From Amycolatopsis circi (lineage in GTDB: Bacteria; Actinomycetota; Actinomycetes; Mycobacteriales; Pseudonocardiaceae), in assembly GCF_003385235.1 (NCBI RefSeq), contig NZ_PQIA01000012.1:1-64000 (forward strand): a stretch of 64,000 bases of DNA. Direction: 5' to 3'. The stretch's first letter is position 1. Each line of letters opens with the position of its first letter. This document shows, piece by piece, positions 27,996 to 36,524 of the stretch. A model generated the notes under the pieces. That model saw only the letters and a program-made list of their open reading frames with translations. It was not told the origin of the DNA and ran no database searches. Both the position numbers and the translations under genes were made by a program.

Positions 27996-28382
27996 GATGA
28001 TTCACGAACTCCTGGGTCACCCTCGGCGAGAGTGCGGACACGGCCGGGGAAGCGGACACGCCAGTGGGTGCGAGTGGTCCTCGTCACGGAAATCTCGGAT
28101 ACACCCTTCGTAGGCCCACCGAACGGAACAGCCCCGGTTTCTATCACGAACGGGGGCCTCGTGGTTCCGCTGAACGAGCAGCCGAACGCCGTCTTGACGG
28201 CGGTTACCCACGGTAGCGCCGAGTTCCCCCGGCGTTTTCCGAGGCCCTGGCCCCGGCTGCGGATTTCGGACCAACGGGCTGGGCTGAATGAGTGATTCAA
28301 AAAGTGTCCGGACACTCAGTCGAGGTTCCGCGTGGTGGAACTGCCGACTAAGTGATATGTCGACAACTGTGTCCACTGTGGA
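27996..28382. promoter_or_regulatory. Intergenic region with two palindromes, upstream of the conservon
   Basis: This stretch lies between the conservon start and the stop of the LanKC gene, both minus strand. It holds AGTGTCCGGACACT (28303-28316), a perfect 14-bp palindrome, and GTCCACTGTGGAC (28371-28383), a 13-bp near-palindrome. They are possible operator and terminator elements. A 32-codon plus-strand frame at 28288-28386 has no RBS and was not called as a gene. Confidence 0.5.
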
Positions 28383-30767
28383 CTAATGACTGACCCGCGG
28401 GGTCGCTCCGAGGAACGGGAGCAGTTCGGTGCCGTCCTGGAGCGCGGAGAGGGTGCGCAGGACTCCGGCGCCGCCGGTGGCGACGTCGGCGGACAGTCGT
28501 AGCAGGCGGTGGCCGGGGAAGGCAAGGCCGCCGCGGAACGGGACCGCGTACCACGAAAGCCGGGTCAGGTGCCGGTCGATCGCGTCCTGGGTGCGCCGGT
28601 CCGGGGTGCTGCTGAACGCCAGCCCGGCGGCGAGCCCGCAACGGCCGTTCAGCAGGCCGGGATGGAGCGCGAATTCGCCGCGGCACGCGACGCGCAGTGC
28701 GGGCAGGCTGCGCGCGGCCTTCGCTTCGAGGCGGTAGCGCGCCAGCTGTTCGGTGACGATCAGGATTCCGGCGCTGCCGATTCCGGCTCCACGTCGCGAA
28801 CCTCGGTTGCCGTCGCGGACCGGGAGCGAGCCGTCGAGTGCGGGGACGCATTCCTCCAGATCGCGTTCGAGCGCCTGGTCGGCGAACGACAGCCAGGCGG
28901 GTTCGCCAGTGCGTTCGTAGAGGCGCAGGAACAGCAAGGCCGGGCCGGACCAGCCGTACAGCAGGCCGGCCCGCGCCGTCGCGCCCGGCGGTTCCGCGGT
29001 GTCCAGCGCCTCGGCGAGCCGGATGCCGATGTTCAGCGCCTGCCTGCCGAACTCGTTGTCCCCGCGGGTCGCGGCGAAATGCAGCCGGGTCAGGCCGATC
29101 CCGGCCAAACCGCTCGCCAGATCGTGGCCGACGGTACGGTCCACCAGCGCGCGGGAGGCGGCGAGGAGGTTGGCCGCGGCCTTCCGGTAGCCGAATTCCT
29201 CCAGCACGTAAGCAATTCCGTGGCTGCCGTCGTAGAAACCCGCGCGGCTGGGCTGTTTTCCCTCGATCGCGTCGAGGAGCCACTGCTCGTGTTCGGGGAA
29301 GCGGCCGACGCCCGCGACGTGCAGCGAGTGCAGCACGCCTGCCGCGCCGGTGCCGAAAGTCGCGCCGCCGACGCGGAACTGCTCGATGTCGCCGGGGAAC
29401 AGGCGATCCGGACGGTTCGGGGTCGCGCACGCTAGCAGTGCTTCGGAGATCTGCTTGCGCACCAAGGTCCAATCCGGGCGTGGTTCGTCGAGTTCGGTGT
29501 GCGCGGGCTCGGTGTGCGCAGCGATGCCGTCGGCGTAACCGGCGGGCAGCGAGAAACGGCGTTCGGTGAGCTCAGCGGCCCAGCGGAGGCGTTCCGGCAC
29601 CAGGTGATAGAGCGGGGCCAGCGGAAGGAAGAGGCGCAGCCGCAGGGCGGTTTCGTCGCGGTCGAAGCCGGTCAGCGACACCTTTCCGGAGCTGTCGACC
29701 AGGATGTTGTGCGGGTTTTCGAGGACGACGTCGCGTTCGCGGGCCTCGGCGACGATGCGGTCCACTTGGGCCAGTACGGACAACGCCTGCTTGCGGTAGA
29801 CGGCCAGGTCGTTTTCCGGGCAGTCGCGGCGGGTCAGCGGGTAATGGCGGGTGAGCCATACGTCCAGCGGCAGGCCGGGCCGGTATTCCCGCACCAGGTA
29901 GTGGCGCTGCCCGGCGAGGTACGCGTGGGTCTTCGGGATGCCGGGGATCCCGGCGAGCCGTTCGAAGAGGTCGTGCTTGTGCTCCAGGCGGGCGACCGCG
30001 TCGACGCCGTCGCCGTCCAGCCCGGTGTAGGGCCAGGCTTCCTCGACGAGCACCTGCTCGCCGCCGCGTTCGGCCAGGTAGACGGCGGTTCCGTGGGCTT
30101 GGCGGAGGACCTCGGAGACCGGATGCGGCGGCTCCGGGGCGTCGGTGTACTCCGCGACGCAGTCGGGAATCCGGACCCAGCTCGGCACGGAGAAGTCCGG
30201 GCCCTGGTGCTCCGGTTCGAGCGCGCTGCTCGGCCTGCGCAGCGCCGGCACGCGAGCGCCGCCGTGCTCGGTCCACAGTTCGGTGAATCCGCCATAACGC
30301 ACGTGAATCGGGCATTCTCCGCAGCGGAGCGCGCCGTCGATATCCGGTCCGGGCTCGCCGGTGAGGAGTTCGGAAAGATCGTCGAGGATCTGCTCCAGCG
30401 TGTTATTGTCCGGCGGATAAATAGTTGCGAGGGAGCCGGTTCCTCCGGTTGTCGGATATTCGGCATTCTGATCCAGGAAAATCGACCGGGAACGCAGGTG
30501 CCGGTGGTGCAGCCCGCGGATCCGGCAGTACTCGCGGACTCGGTCCAGTACCCGGTCGGCGTTGCCGGGAGCGGCGGAAATCTCTACGGTCCAGCCCTGT
30601 TCCGACAATCCGGCGCCGGGCGGGCGGAGGTAGCGCCAGTGCTCGCTTTCCTCTGCGGTCCACAATGGACTCGGCGGCGGCGTGGCCAGGTCATCGGCGG
30701 ATATTTCCCGTCGGCGGTCGAAGAACCACGGATCGGCGAGGCAGAATGCCTCGTGCCGGACGTTCAT
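28383..30767 (-). CDS. LanKC-type class III lanthipeptide synthetase homologue, catalytic residues apparently lost
   Basis: The 794-aa protein has the class III architecture: N-terminal lyase-like domain (~1-200, opening RHEAFCLADPWFFD), central kinase-like domain (~210-430), and C-terminal LanC-like cyclase domain (~470-794) with FYDGSHGIAYVLEEFG and GWSGPALLFLRLYE. ATG 30767 has GGAAGGA 9 nt upstream and matches the family start. The lyase motif GWKIHVSA reads GWTVEISA (58-65), and the later Lys is Arg89. The kinase VVKEARP reads LVEEAWP (Glu242), the GDLxPxN region reads LENPHN (349-354), and DFE reads GFD (367-369), with a shortened activation segment. No zinc ligands are expected in this class. 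It may be a pseudoenzyme. No precursor gene is visible. Confidence 0.85.
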   Translation of the reverse strand: MNVRHEAFCLADPWFFDRRREISADDLATPPPSPLWTAEESEHWRYLRPPGAGLSEQGWTVEISAAPGNADRVLDRVREYCRIRGLHHRHLRSRSIFLDQNAEYPTTGGTGSLATIYPPDNNTLEQILDDLSELLTGEPGPDIDGALRCGECPIHVRYGGFTELWTEHGGARVPALRRPSSALEPEHQGPDFSVPSWVRIPDCVAEYTDAPEPPHPVSEVLRQAHGTAVYLAERGGEQVLVEEAWPYTGLDGDGVDAVARLEHKHDLFERLAGIPGIPKTHAYLAGQRHYLVREYRPGLPLDVWLTRHYPLTRRDCPENDLAVYRKQALSVLAQVDRIVAEARERDVVLENPHNILVDSSGKVSLTGFDRDETALRLRLFLPLAPLYHLVPERLRWAAELTERRFSLPAGYADGIAAHTEPAHTELDEPRPDWTLVRKQISEALLACATPNRPDRLFPGDIEQFRVGGATFGTGAAGVLHSLHVAGVGRFPEHEQWLLDAIEGKQPSRAGFYDGSHGIAYVLEEFGYRKAAANLLAASRALVDRTVGHDLASGLAGIGLTRLHFAATRGDNEFGRQALNIGIRLAEALDTAEPPGATARAGLLYGWSGPALLFLRLYERTGEPAWLSFADQALERDLEECVPALDGSLPVRDGNRGSRRGAGIGSAGILIVTEQLARYRLEAKAARSLPALRVACRGEFALHPGLLNGRCGLAAGLAFSSTPDRRTQDAIDRHLTRLSWYAVPFRGGLAFPGHRLLRLSADVATGGAGVLRTLSALQDGTELLPFLGATPRVSH

Positions 30768-31084
30768 AAAAGTGAATCCTTCCGCGTCTGCGCTTCTCCG
30801 GTGCTCCGGCGACGGAAACCATTCCCGCACAGCTTCGGCGTCGCGCCAATCCGCCAATTCAGCGTTCGGCGGACCCGAGAGGGGCGAGGATAAAACCAGC
30901 ACTGGCGAACCGAGCGTGATTCCCCGTCGCCCGGTCGAGCGGGATTTCCGTGGCATTCGGGAATTGACGGAATGCCAGGAACCCGTTCCGGTGAACGTGG
31001 GCCCGGCCACGCCGTCGACCCTCGCCCGTACGGGGTGGTGGGCGAGGCAGGTACGTTGAGCCCGGCGGGCAAAAGGAGGAACGG
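30768..31084. promoter_or_regulatory. Divergent promoter region of LanKC homologue and a small membrane protein
   Basis: The 317-bp gap separates the LanKC homologue (minus) from the gene at 31085 (plus). Both strands were read for a small Ser/Thr/Cys-rich precursor with an ILxLQ-type leader, and none was found. Frames that extend the LanKC gene upstream lack an RBS. The promoter positions are not resolved. Confidence 0.45.
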
Positions 31085-31450
31085 GTGATCGTCGGGTTCG
31101 CGATAGCGGTCGCTGGATGCGCGGCGCTCGTCGCGCTGTGGAGTTTCGTCCAGGCGGCGCGCAAGCGGCTGCCGGACACCCCGCTGCTCGTCGCGCTCGG
31201 CGTGATCGAGGTGCTGCTGGTCGCCCAGCTCGTGATCGGGATCGTGCTGCTCGTCAGCGGGCACCGTCCGGGCAGCCTCGCGACCTACCTCGCCTACCTG
31301 ATCGGCTGCCTCGTCGTGCTGCCGGTCGGCGCGGCGTGGGCGCTTGCCGAGCAGAGCCGGTCGAGCACGGTCGTGCTCGGCATCGCCTGCGTGGCCATTC
31401 CGGTGATGGTGCTGCGACTGAACGAGGTGTGGAGTGGAGCAAGCGCGTAA
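31085..31450 (+). CDS. Small integral membrane protein
   Basis: The 121-aa protein has four predicted helices, at about residues 2-22, 35-58, 68-86 and 95-112. It has no recognised motif. The GTG start follows a strong AAAGGAGG at 6 nt. Its 3' end overlaps the next gene by 17 nt, so the two membrane proteins are probably made together and may interact. Confidence 0.75.
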   Translation: MIVGFAIAVAGCAALVALWSFVQAARKRLPDTPLLVALGVIEVLLVAQLVIGIVLLVSGHRPGSLATYLAYLIGCLVVLPVGAAWALAEQSRSSTVVLGIACVAIPVMVLRLNEVWSGASA

Positions 31451-31832
31451 GACGGCCACCGGCCCCGGCCGGATCCTGGTCGCGGTGTACGCCATCTTCG
31501 CGCTCGCCGCGACGTCGCGGGCGGGCGTCCAGATCGGCACGAAATTCCACGAGGCGCCGCTGGCGTACGTACTGTCGGCCTTCGCCGCGCTGGTCTACAT
31601 CCTGGCCACGATCGCGCTCGCGCGCGGCGGCCGGACGTGGTGGCGGATCGCGCTGGCGGCGTGCACGGTCGAGCTGCTGGGCGTGCTGACCGTGGGCACC
31701 CTGAGCATTTTCGACCGGCAGGCGTTCCCGGACGCCACGGTGTGGTCGGTGTACGGGCAGGGGTATCTGTTCATTCCGCTGGTGCTCCCGGTGATCGGGC
31801 TGTACTGGCTGCGCCGGACGCGGCCCGCTTGA
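31434..31832 (+). CDS. Small integral membrane protein, partner of the preceding gene
   Basis: The 132-aa protein has four hydrophobic helices (about residues 13-30, 45-63, 70-92 and 107-127) and a short basic C-terminus, WLRRTRPA. Paired small membrane proteins of this type are common in actinobacteria, and I know no function for them. GTG start inside the upstream gene. Confidence 0.78.
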   Translation: MEQARKTATGPGRILVAVYAIFALAATSRAGVQIGTKFHEAPLAYVLSAFAALVYILATIALARGGRTWWRIALAACTVELLGVLTVGTLSIFDRQAFPDATVWSVYGQGYLFIPLVLPVIGLYWLRRTRPA

Positions 31833-32002
31833 GTCGCTGGTCGGGGAACAGTACGCGGAACTGTCCGTAGCGGCGGTGACGGCAGAAGAACAGGTGGTCC
31901 CCGGCTACTTTCGCCGGTTCTGGTTCGTGGGCGCGGCGGAAGATGATCGTGGTTCCCGTCCCCACCGGAACCGCGGCGACGAAGCCGCAGAAACGAGAGA
32001 CC

Positions 32003-32719
32003 ATGCGTTTGCGCACCTGTTTCCTCGTGCTCGCTACCGCGCTTGGCCTAGCCGGATTCGCCGGTCAGGCCGGCGCCACTGTTGCTACCCCGACTCCCGG
32101 TCCGGCGATCATCGGCGGCGGCTACGCGTCCAACGCCCCGTGGGCGGCGCGGCTGTTCGTGAACGGGCAGCAGAACTGCACGGCCACGATCATCGCCCCG
32201 CAGTACATCCTCACCGCGAAGCACTGCGTCGCCTCCAGCGGGACGTACACCTTCCGCATCGGCAGCCTCGACCAGAGCAGCGGCGGCACGATGGCCACCG
32301 GCGCCGCGATCACGCGCTATCCGGGTGCCGCTGACCTGGCCATCGTGCGGCTGTCCAGCTCGGTGAACGCGACGTACTCGCCGCTCGGCACGTCGACCGA
32401 CGTCCGCGCCGGGCAGACCGTGCAGGTGTATGGCTGGGGCGCGACGAGCCGGTGCGGTTCGGAGATCAACTGCCAGTCGCGGTACCTGAAGGTGGCTAAT
32501 GTGCGCGTCACGACGCCGTCGTGCAGCGATTACGAGGGCGGCGTCGCGGTCTGCGCGACCTACGGCGACGGCATTACCGCAGGCGGCGACTCGGGCGGCC
32601 CGATGTTCGCGTCCGGACGACAGGTCGGCGTCGCGTCGACCAGCGACCGGCAGAGCAGCACGGCGTATACGAACATCACGCGGTACCGCAGCTGGATCTC
32701 GCAGGTCGCCGGGGTCTGA
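32003..32719 (+). CDS. Secreted trypsin-like serine protease (S1 family)
   Basis: The 238-aa preproprotein has a signal peptide (residues ~1-27) and a short Thr/Pro-rich propeptide. The mature N-terminus is IIGGGYAS, whose Ile inserts on activation. The triad is His in TAKHCV, Asp in ADLAIVRL and Ser in GDSGGP. Cysteine pairs fit the chymotrypsin fold. It is an extracellular endoprotease, probably trypsin-like, but the S1-pocket residue was not resolved confidently. ATG 32003 is chosen over a start at 31943 because the signal peptide begins there. Confidence 0.9.
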   Translation: MRLRTCFLVLATALGLAGFAGQAGATVATPTPGPAIIGGGYASNAPWAARLFVNGQQNCTATIIAPQYILTAKHCVASSGTYTFRIGSLDQSSGGTMATGAAITRYPGAADLAIVRLSSSVNATYSPLGTSTDVRAGQTVQVYGWGATSRCGSEINCQSRYLKVANVRVTTPSCSDYEGGVAVCATYGDGITAGGDSGGPMFASGRQVGVASTSDRQSSTAYTNITRYRSWISQVAGV

Positions 32720-32813
32720 TCGGTTGAGGGACAACGCCGACGCCTGATTTTGTCGGTGGTCCGGCCTAGTGTTGGGAGTGCGCACCGCTTCCGTTGCGCG
32801 GAGGAGGAGAACG

Positions 32814-33179
32814 ATGCCCGACAAGCTGATCCCTGGGCCGGACCACCCGATCACCGTCGAGCCCAACCCCGCGCGGGTGGTGGTCAAGGCAGGCGAGAAG
32901 ACGATCGCCGACACCATCCGCGCGCAGGTGCTGCGGGAGGCCAGCTACCCGCCGGTGCAGTACATCCCGCTGGAGGATGTCGACTTGGCGATGCTGTCGC
33001 CGACCGAGCACAAGACACATTGCCCATACAAGGGCGACGCTTCGTACTACAGCCTCGCCGCGGTACCGGACGGCGAGAACGCCGTGTGGGTTTACGAGGC
33101 TCCGCACGACGCGGTGGCTTCGATCAAGGGGCACGTCGCGTTCTATCCGGACCGGGTGGAAATCGAGGAGGTCGGCTGA
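32814..33179 (+). CDS. DUF427 domain protein
   Basis: The 121-aa soluble protein has the DUF427 pattern: RVVVKAGEKTIADT, PPVQYIPLEDV, THCPYKGDASYYS and GHVAFYPDRVEI. The HCPYKG segment is the most conserved part of the family. DUF427 is a small beta-barrel-like domain with no established activity. ATG 32814 is preceded by GAGGAGGA. The gene stands alone, followed by a repeat-rich tract. Confidence 0.88.
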   Translation: MPDKLIPGPDHPITVEPNPARVVVKAGEKTIADTIRAQVLREASYPPVQYIPLEDVDLAMLSPTEHKTHCPYKGDASYYSLAAVPDGENAVWVYEAPHDAVASIKGHVAFYPDRVEIEEVG

Positions 33180-33199
33180 GGGGTTCCTTTTTGGCCGGT

Positions 33200-33965
33200 G
33201 ACTGATCCCGGTTCGTGGCTGCCGCTGGTTCGGTGCTGACTCCGGTTGGTTGCGCTTCCCGGTTGGGGGCTGATTCTGGCTCGGTGTCGATCTTGGCTGG
33301 CTGTTGATCCTGGTTCGTGGCTGCCGCTGGTTCGGTGCCGTCTCCGGCGGGTTTTCCCGTTGGGGTTCGGAGCTGATCGCGGTTCGGTGCCGTTCTTGGC
33401 TGGCTGTTGATCCTGGCTCGTGGCTGCCGCTGGTTCGGTGCCGACTCCGGCGGGTTGTCCGTCCGGGTTCGGATTTGTTCCTGGCCTGGTGCTGATCTCG
33501 GTTGAGGGGCTCATTTGCTTGGCTGCCCCTGGTCTAGTGCCGACCGCGGTCCGGTGCCAACTTCGATTGGTTGCGGTCCCGGTTCGGAGTCGTTCCTGGT
33601 TTCGCGCTGATCTCGGCTGGCTGCTGATCTCGGTTCGTGGCTGAGCGTGGTTCGGGCTCGACTCCGACTGGTTGCCCGCCCGATTTGGAGTTGGTCTTGG
33701 TTCCGTGCTGATCTCTGCTCGCTGCTGATCCTGGCTCGTGGCCGCCGCTGGTTCGGTGCTGATTCCGGCGGGTTGCCCGTCCGGATTCGGAGTTGTTCCT
33801 GGCCTGGTGCCGATCGCGGTTGCGGGGCTCATTTGCTTGCCCCGTGGCTGCCCTGGTTCAGTGCCGCCCGTGGCCCGGGGTCAACTCCGATTGATCGCCC
33901 GTCCCGGTTCGGAGCTGCTTCTGCTTCGGTGCCGTTCTCGGCTGGCCGATGCCCCTGGCCCGGAG
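33200..33965. repeat. Degenerate ~102-bp tandem repeat array
   Basis: About seven imperfect units cover this gene-free tract. The core G(T/C)TCGTGGCTGCCGCTGGTTCGG recurs at 33211, 33313, 33416, about 33525 (poor), 33633, 33734 and about 33843, with spacings of 101-109 bp. Each unit also holds shorter sub-repeats of the type GGTTCGGTGC(T/C)GATC. The plus strand is rich in G and T, unlike its neighbours. Open frames on the minus strand translate to repeated TEPAAATSQDQQ-type sequence, with no start signal. Spacings are not multiples of three throughout, so coding is unlikely. Confidence 0.75.
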
Positions 33966-33970
33966 TCAGG

Positions 33971-35017
33971 TCAGCGGTCGACTTCGAGCCAGGAGGCTTC
34001 CCCAGCCTGGTGCAGCGCGTTCCACAGCAGGTTGAGCGGATGGCTGTCCGGGTACGAGGAGCGCTCGCCGCGCCGGGCGAACACGCCGACGAGCAGTTCG
34101 AGTTTCGGCTCGATGTCGTCGACGAGGGTGATTGTGCGCAATCCGGAGGCGGCGTGCAGGCGGTTTTCGCCCGCGGCTTCGCCGAGCCCTTGGGTGACGA
34201 GCATGCAGCCGCGGATCAGGCCGGAGCGGAGCAGTTCGAATCCGTATTGCGCGGAGTCGATCTCGGCCACGATGTCGAGCCGGTTGCGGTAGTCGGAGCC
34301 GAACCAGCCGCGCATGAAGTCGTTGATCACGCCGCCGCTGGGGACGACGAGCGGCAACGTCGGCAATTCGCTGGTGTGCACGGACTCGCCGGGCTTCGGA
34401 GTGTCCATATTGGTCAGGATGCCGAGGCCGCTGCGCCGCCATTCCAGCACGTCGACGGAGTCGAGCGCGTTGGTCGTGACGACGCTGCCGCAGACCAGGT
34501 CCACATCCTTGGCCAGCAGCCGGTCGATCAGGTCTTTGGTGCGCACGTGCACCACGTTCAGTTCGATGTCGCGAGCGCGGAACTGCTCTGCCACGAGATC
34601 GCCGGCGTGCGCCAGGCTCCCGAGGGTGTAACGAGTCGCGCCGACGGTGAGCGTTCCGCCGAGTTCGCGACGGCATTCGTGAATGGTGTCCAGCCATTCG
34701 GTGAGGGTGCGGCGAGCCTGTTGCGCGACCGCGCGCCCAGTGTCGGTAAAAAGAACGTCGCGGCCGCGGCCTTGACGGTGCAATAATGGTTCTCCGCACA
34801 ATTCCGAGAAATTGCGGTTGAGAGTGTCGAGCTGTTTTTGCACACTGGACTGGTCGCGGCCGAGCGTACGGGCGGCGGCGAGGGCGGTTCCGGTTTCCGC
34901 GACCGTGATCAGCGTGCGCAGCTGGTCGAACGTCGTGTCGAGCAGGGCAGGTGACGAGCGCAGGAGCCTGCTGAGCACGTTGAACGACGGCGACCGGAAC
35001 GGGCTGGGAGCGGACAT
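33971..35017 (-). CDS. LysR family transcriptional regulator
   Basis: The 348-aa protein has a winged helix near residues 28-90 (FDQLRTLITVAETGTALAAARTLGRDQSSVQKQLDTL), preceded by an unusual ~25-residue N-terminal extension, then a substrate-binding domain with RRELGGTLTVGATRYTLGSLAHAG. The ATG at 35017 is preferred; a frame open further upstream has no RBS. It diverges from the membrane-protein gene at 35201. Ligand and targets unknown. Confidence 0.8.
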   Translation of the reverse strand: MSAPSPFRSPSFNVLSRLLRSSPALLDTTFDQLRTLITVAETGTALAAARTLGRDQSSVQKQLDTLNRNFSELCGEPLLHRQGRGRDVLFTDTGRAVAQQARRTLTEWLDTIHECRRELGGTLTVGATRYTLGSLAHAGDLVAEQFRARDIELNVVHVRTKDLIDRLLAKDVDLVCGSVVTTNALDSVDVLEWRRSGLGILTNMDTPKPGESVHTSELPTLPLVVPSGGVINDFMRGWFGSDYRNRLDIVAEIDSAQYGFELLRSGLIRGCMLVTQGLGEAAGENRLHAASGLRTITLVDDIEPKLELLVGVFARRGERSSYPDSHPLNLLWNALHQAGEASWLEVDR

Positions 35018-35200
35018 CTGGCAGGACTCGCCTTCTGCATTCTCTTCGAGGACGACAGAGAGCCTAACCCGGCTCTTCTGATCTCGCGGCCAGTTCAAAA
35101 AATCTACAGATTTTATCCGTGAACCAGTGGACGGCGCAAGCAGTCGGCGAGAAACTGCGTGACGCTTGATTCGATATCTGATCCAAGGAGTTCGACAGAA

Positions 35201-35734
35201 GTGAGTTCGTACAGTTCCACCGGTGCGCGCCGTTCCCGCACCCTGCTCCTCGGCGGGGGGTTGGGGTTGATCGGCGCGCTCAGCGGGCTGGCGTGGGGCG
35301 CGATGGTGCTGGTGCAAGGCGAGGGCCTGATTCGCCCCGCCGTGCAGGAATACCTGCAGGCCGAAGGCAAAGAGCTGGCCTCAAGCGGCCTGCTGACGGC
35401 CGACGACCTGACCGGAATCGCCATGTCGTCATTCAACAGCCGCGCGGCGATCTGGCTGGTCATCGGCCTGGTAACCCTGGTGTCGGCCGTGATGGTCCTC
35501 GCCGCGCACAACTGGGCACGAGTGGTGCTGACCGTGTTTGCGGTCTTCGGCATCGGTCTCGGCCTGCGTGACCTGATCGACCTGAACCCAGCGCTGCTGA
35601 ACGCCTTCGACGCCGTCGCGGCACTGAGCCTGCTGGCGGTGCTCGTAGTGCAGTGGCTGCCCGGGGCCAACCGGGCAGTCCGGGCGCGGAAGAACGCGGT
35701 TGTCGCGCGGAAGGCCGCGGCTTTCGCGGTCTGA
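35201..35734 (+). CDS. Membrane protein with four helices
   Basis: The 177-aa protein has a short basic Ser-rich N-terminus, helices at about residues 15-38, 80-100, 105-125 and 135-155, an extracytoplasmic loop of ~45 residues after helix 1, and a basic Ala/Arg tail. The GTG start at 35201 follows AAGGAG by 10 nt. No family is recognised. It is divergent from the LysR gene, which may control it. Confidence 0.72.
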   Translation: MSSYSSTGARRSRTLLLGGGLGLIGALSGLAWGAMVLVQGEGLIRPAVQEYLQAEGKELASSGLLTADDLTGIAMSSFNSRAAIWLVIGLVTLVSAVMVLAAHNWARVVLTVFAVFGIGLGLRDLIDLNPALLNAFDAVAALSLLAVLVVQWLPGANRAVRARKNAVVARKAAAFAV

Positions 35735-35779
35735 AGTTCTCGGACGCTCGATAAACGCGGTGTTTTGCGGTCGGCACGT

Positions 35780-36135
35780 CTGAGGGGTCGTGCCGCTTGC
35801 GGAAGCCGAGCTGCCGTGTGTCGAGGGGCCGTGCTTGAGGGCGATGACTGCCTCAGCGGCAGCTATGTGAGGAGAGCGTTTCGAGGGCTCGCGCAAGGAC
35901 GTTGCCGGAGGGGCGGCGCTTCGCGAGGCGGGGGTGTTCGGGGCGGGTCCGTTTGAGGGGACGGATTCCGAAGCCGGACACCGCTGAGCACGACCGCTTG
36001 AGTGACAACGGTCGAGCGCCGACGCCGGACGGGCGACGCTCAAGAGGGAACGCGTGAGGAGACGCTCGAGGGGCAACCGTCGGGGCATCGCTTAGAGGGA
36101 AGCGATGGAGGGAGTGCCGTTTGAGGGGGAGGCCC
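35780..36135. repeat. Degenerate TTGAGGGG-motif repeat region
   Basis: A short motif of the type (C/G)G(T/C)TTGAGGGG recurs at about 35787, 35831, 35846, 35879, 35952, 35997, 36054, 36092 and 36120, every 25-55 bp, mostly followed by a C/G-rich stretch. No gene is supported here. The motif is looser than in the adjoining 13-bp array and may be an old array in decay. Confidence 0.55.
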
Positions 36136-36160
36136 GCCTCGCCGCCTGCCGGGCGGCGAG

Positions 36161-36355
36161 GCGGGACCTGGCCGCGGGACCTGGCCGCGGGACCTGGCCG
36201 CGGGACCTGGCCGCGGGACCTGGCCGCGGGACCTGGCCGCGGGACCTGGCCGCGGGACCTGGCCGCGGGACCTGGCCGCGGGACCTGGCCGCGGGACCTG
36301 GCCGCGGGACCTGGCCGCGGGACCTGGCCGCGGGACCTGGCCGCGGGACCTGGCC
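36161..36355. repeat. Perfect tandem array of fifteen 13-bp units
   Basis: The unit GCGGGACCTGGCC is repeated 15 times without a single change over 195 bp. Because 13 is not a multiple of three and the unit has no stop in any phase, open frames run through it in all frames on both strands, but none begins at a real start. The tract lies between a membrane-protein gene and the 3' end of an ESX-associated gene. Perfect identity implies recent expansion or ongoing homogenisation by slippage. Confidence 0.95.
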
Positions 36356-36524
36356 AGGCGAGGCAGGATCAGGTCGTCGGGCGACCAGGCGGTACCAGTC
36401 CATCCGGCAGCGAGGCGAGAGCGGGCCGTCGAGGTACGCCATCTGCTGACCAGCGGCGATCGCACTCCATTGACCGCCGCGAGTTGACCCGGCGAGCCGA
36501 TCTAGGCCCGCCGAGGCAACGGGT

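Noticed and set aside
25641..28295. An 884-codon frame antisense to the conservon kinase
   Set aside because: High GC makes long antisense frames common; the kinase frame has clear domains while this one has only Arg/Ala/Gly-rich sequence.
28288..28386. A 32-codon plus-strand frame between the conservon and the LanKC gene, rich in Ser and Thr
   Set aside because: It has no RBS, only one Cys, no leader motif and lies antisense to the LanKC stop, so it does not qualify as a lanthipeptide precursor.
31771..32016. An 81-codon minus-strand frame between the membrane pair and the protease, with HLFFCRHRRYGQF
   Set aside because: It overlaps the 3' end of one gene and the signal peptide of another, and no start signal or family was found.
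33143..33832. A 229-codon minus-strand open frame across the ~102-bp repeats
   Set aside because: It has no RBS, overlaps the DUF427 gene, and its sequence is only the translated repeat; unit spacings are not all multiples of three.
36040..36465. Open frames of 110-380 codons on both strands over the 13-bp array
   Set aside because: The 13-bp unit has no stop in any phase, so open frames are expected by chance; none has a start signal.
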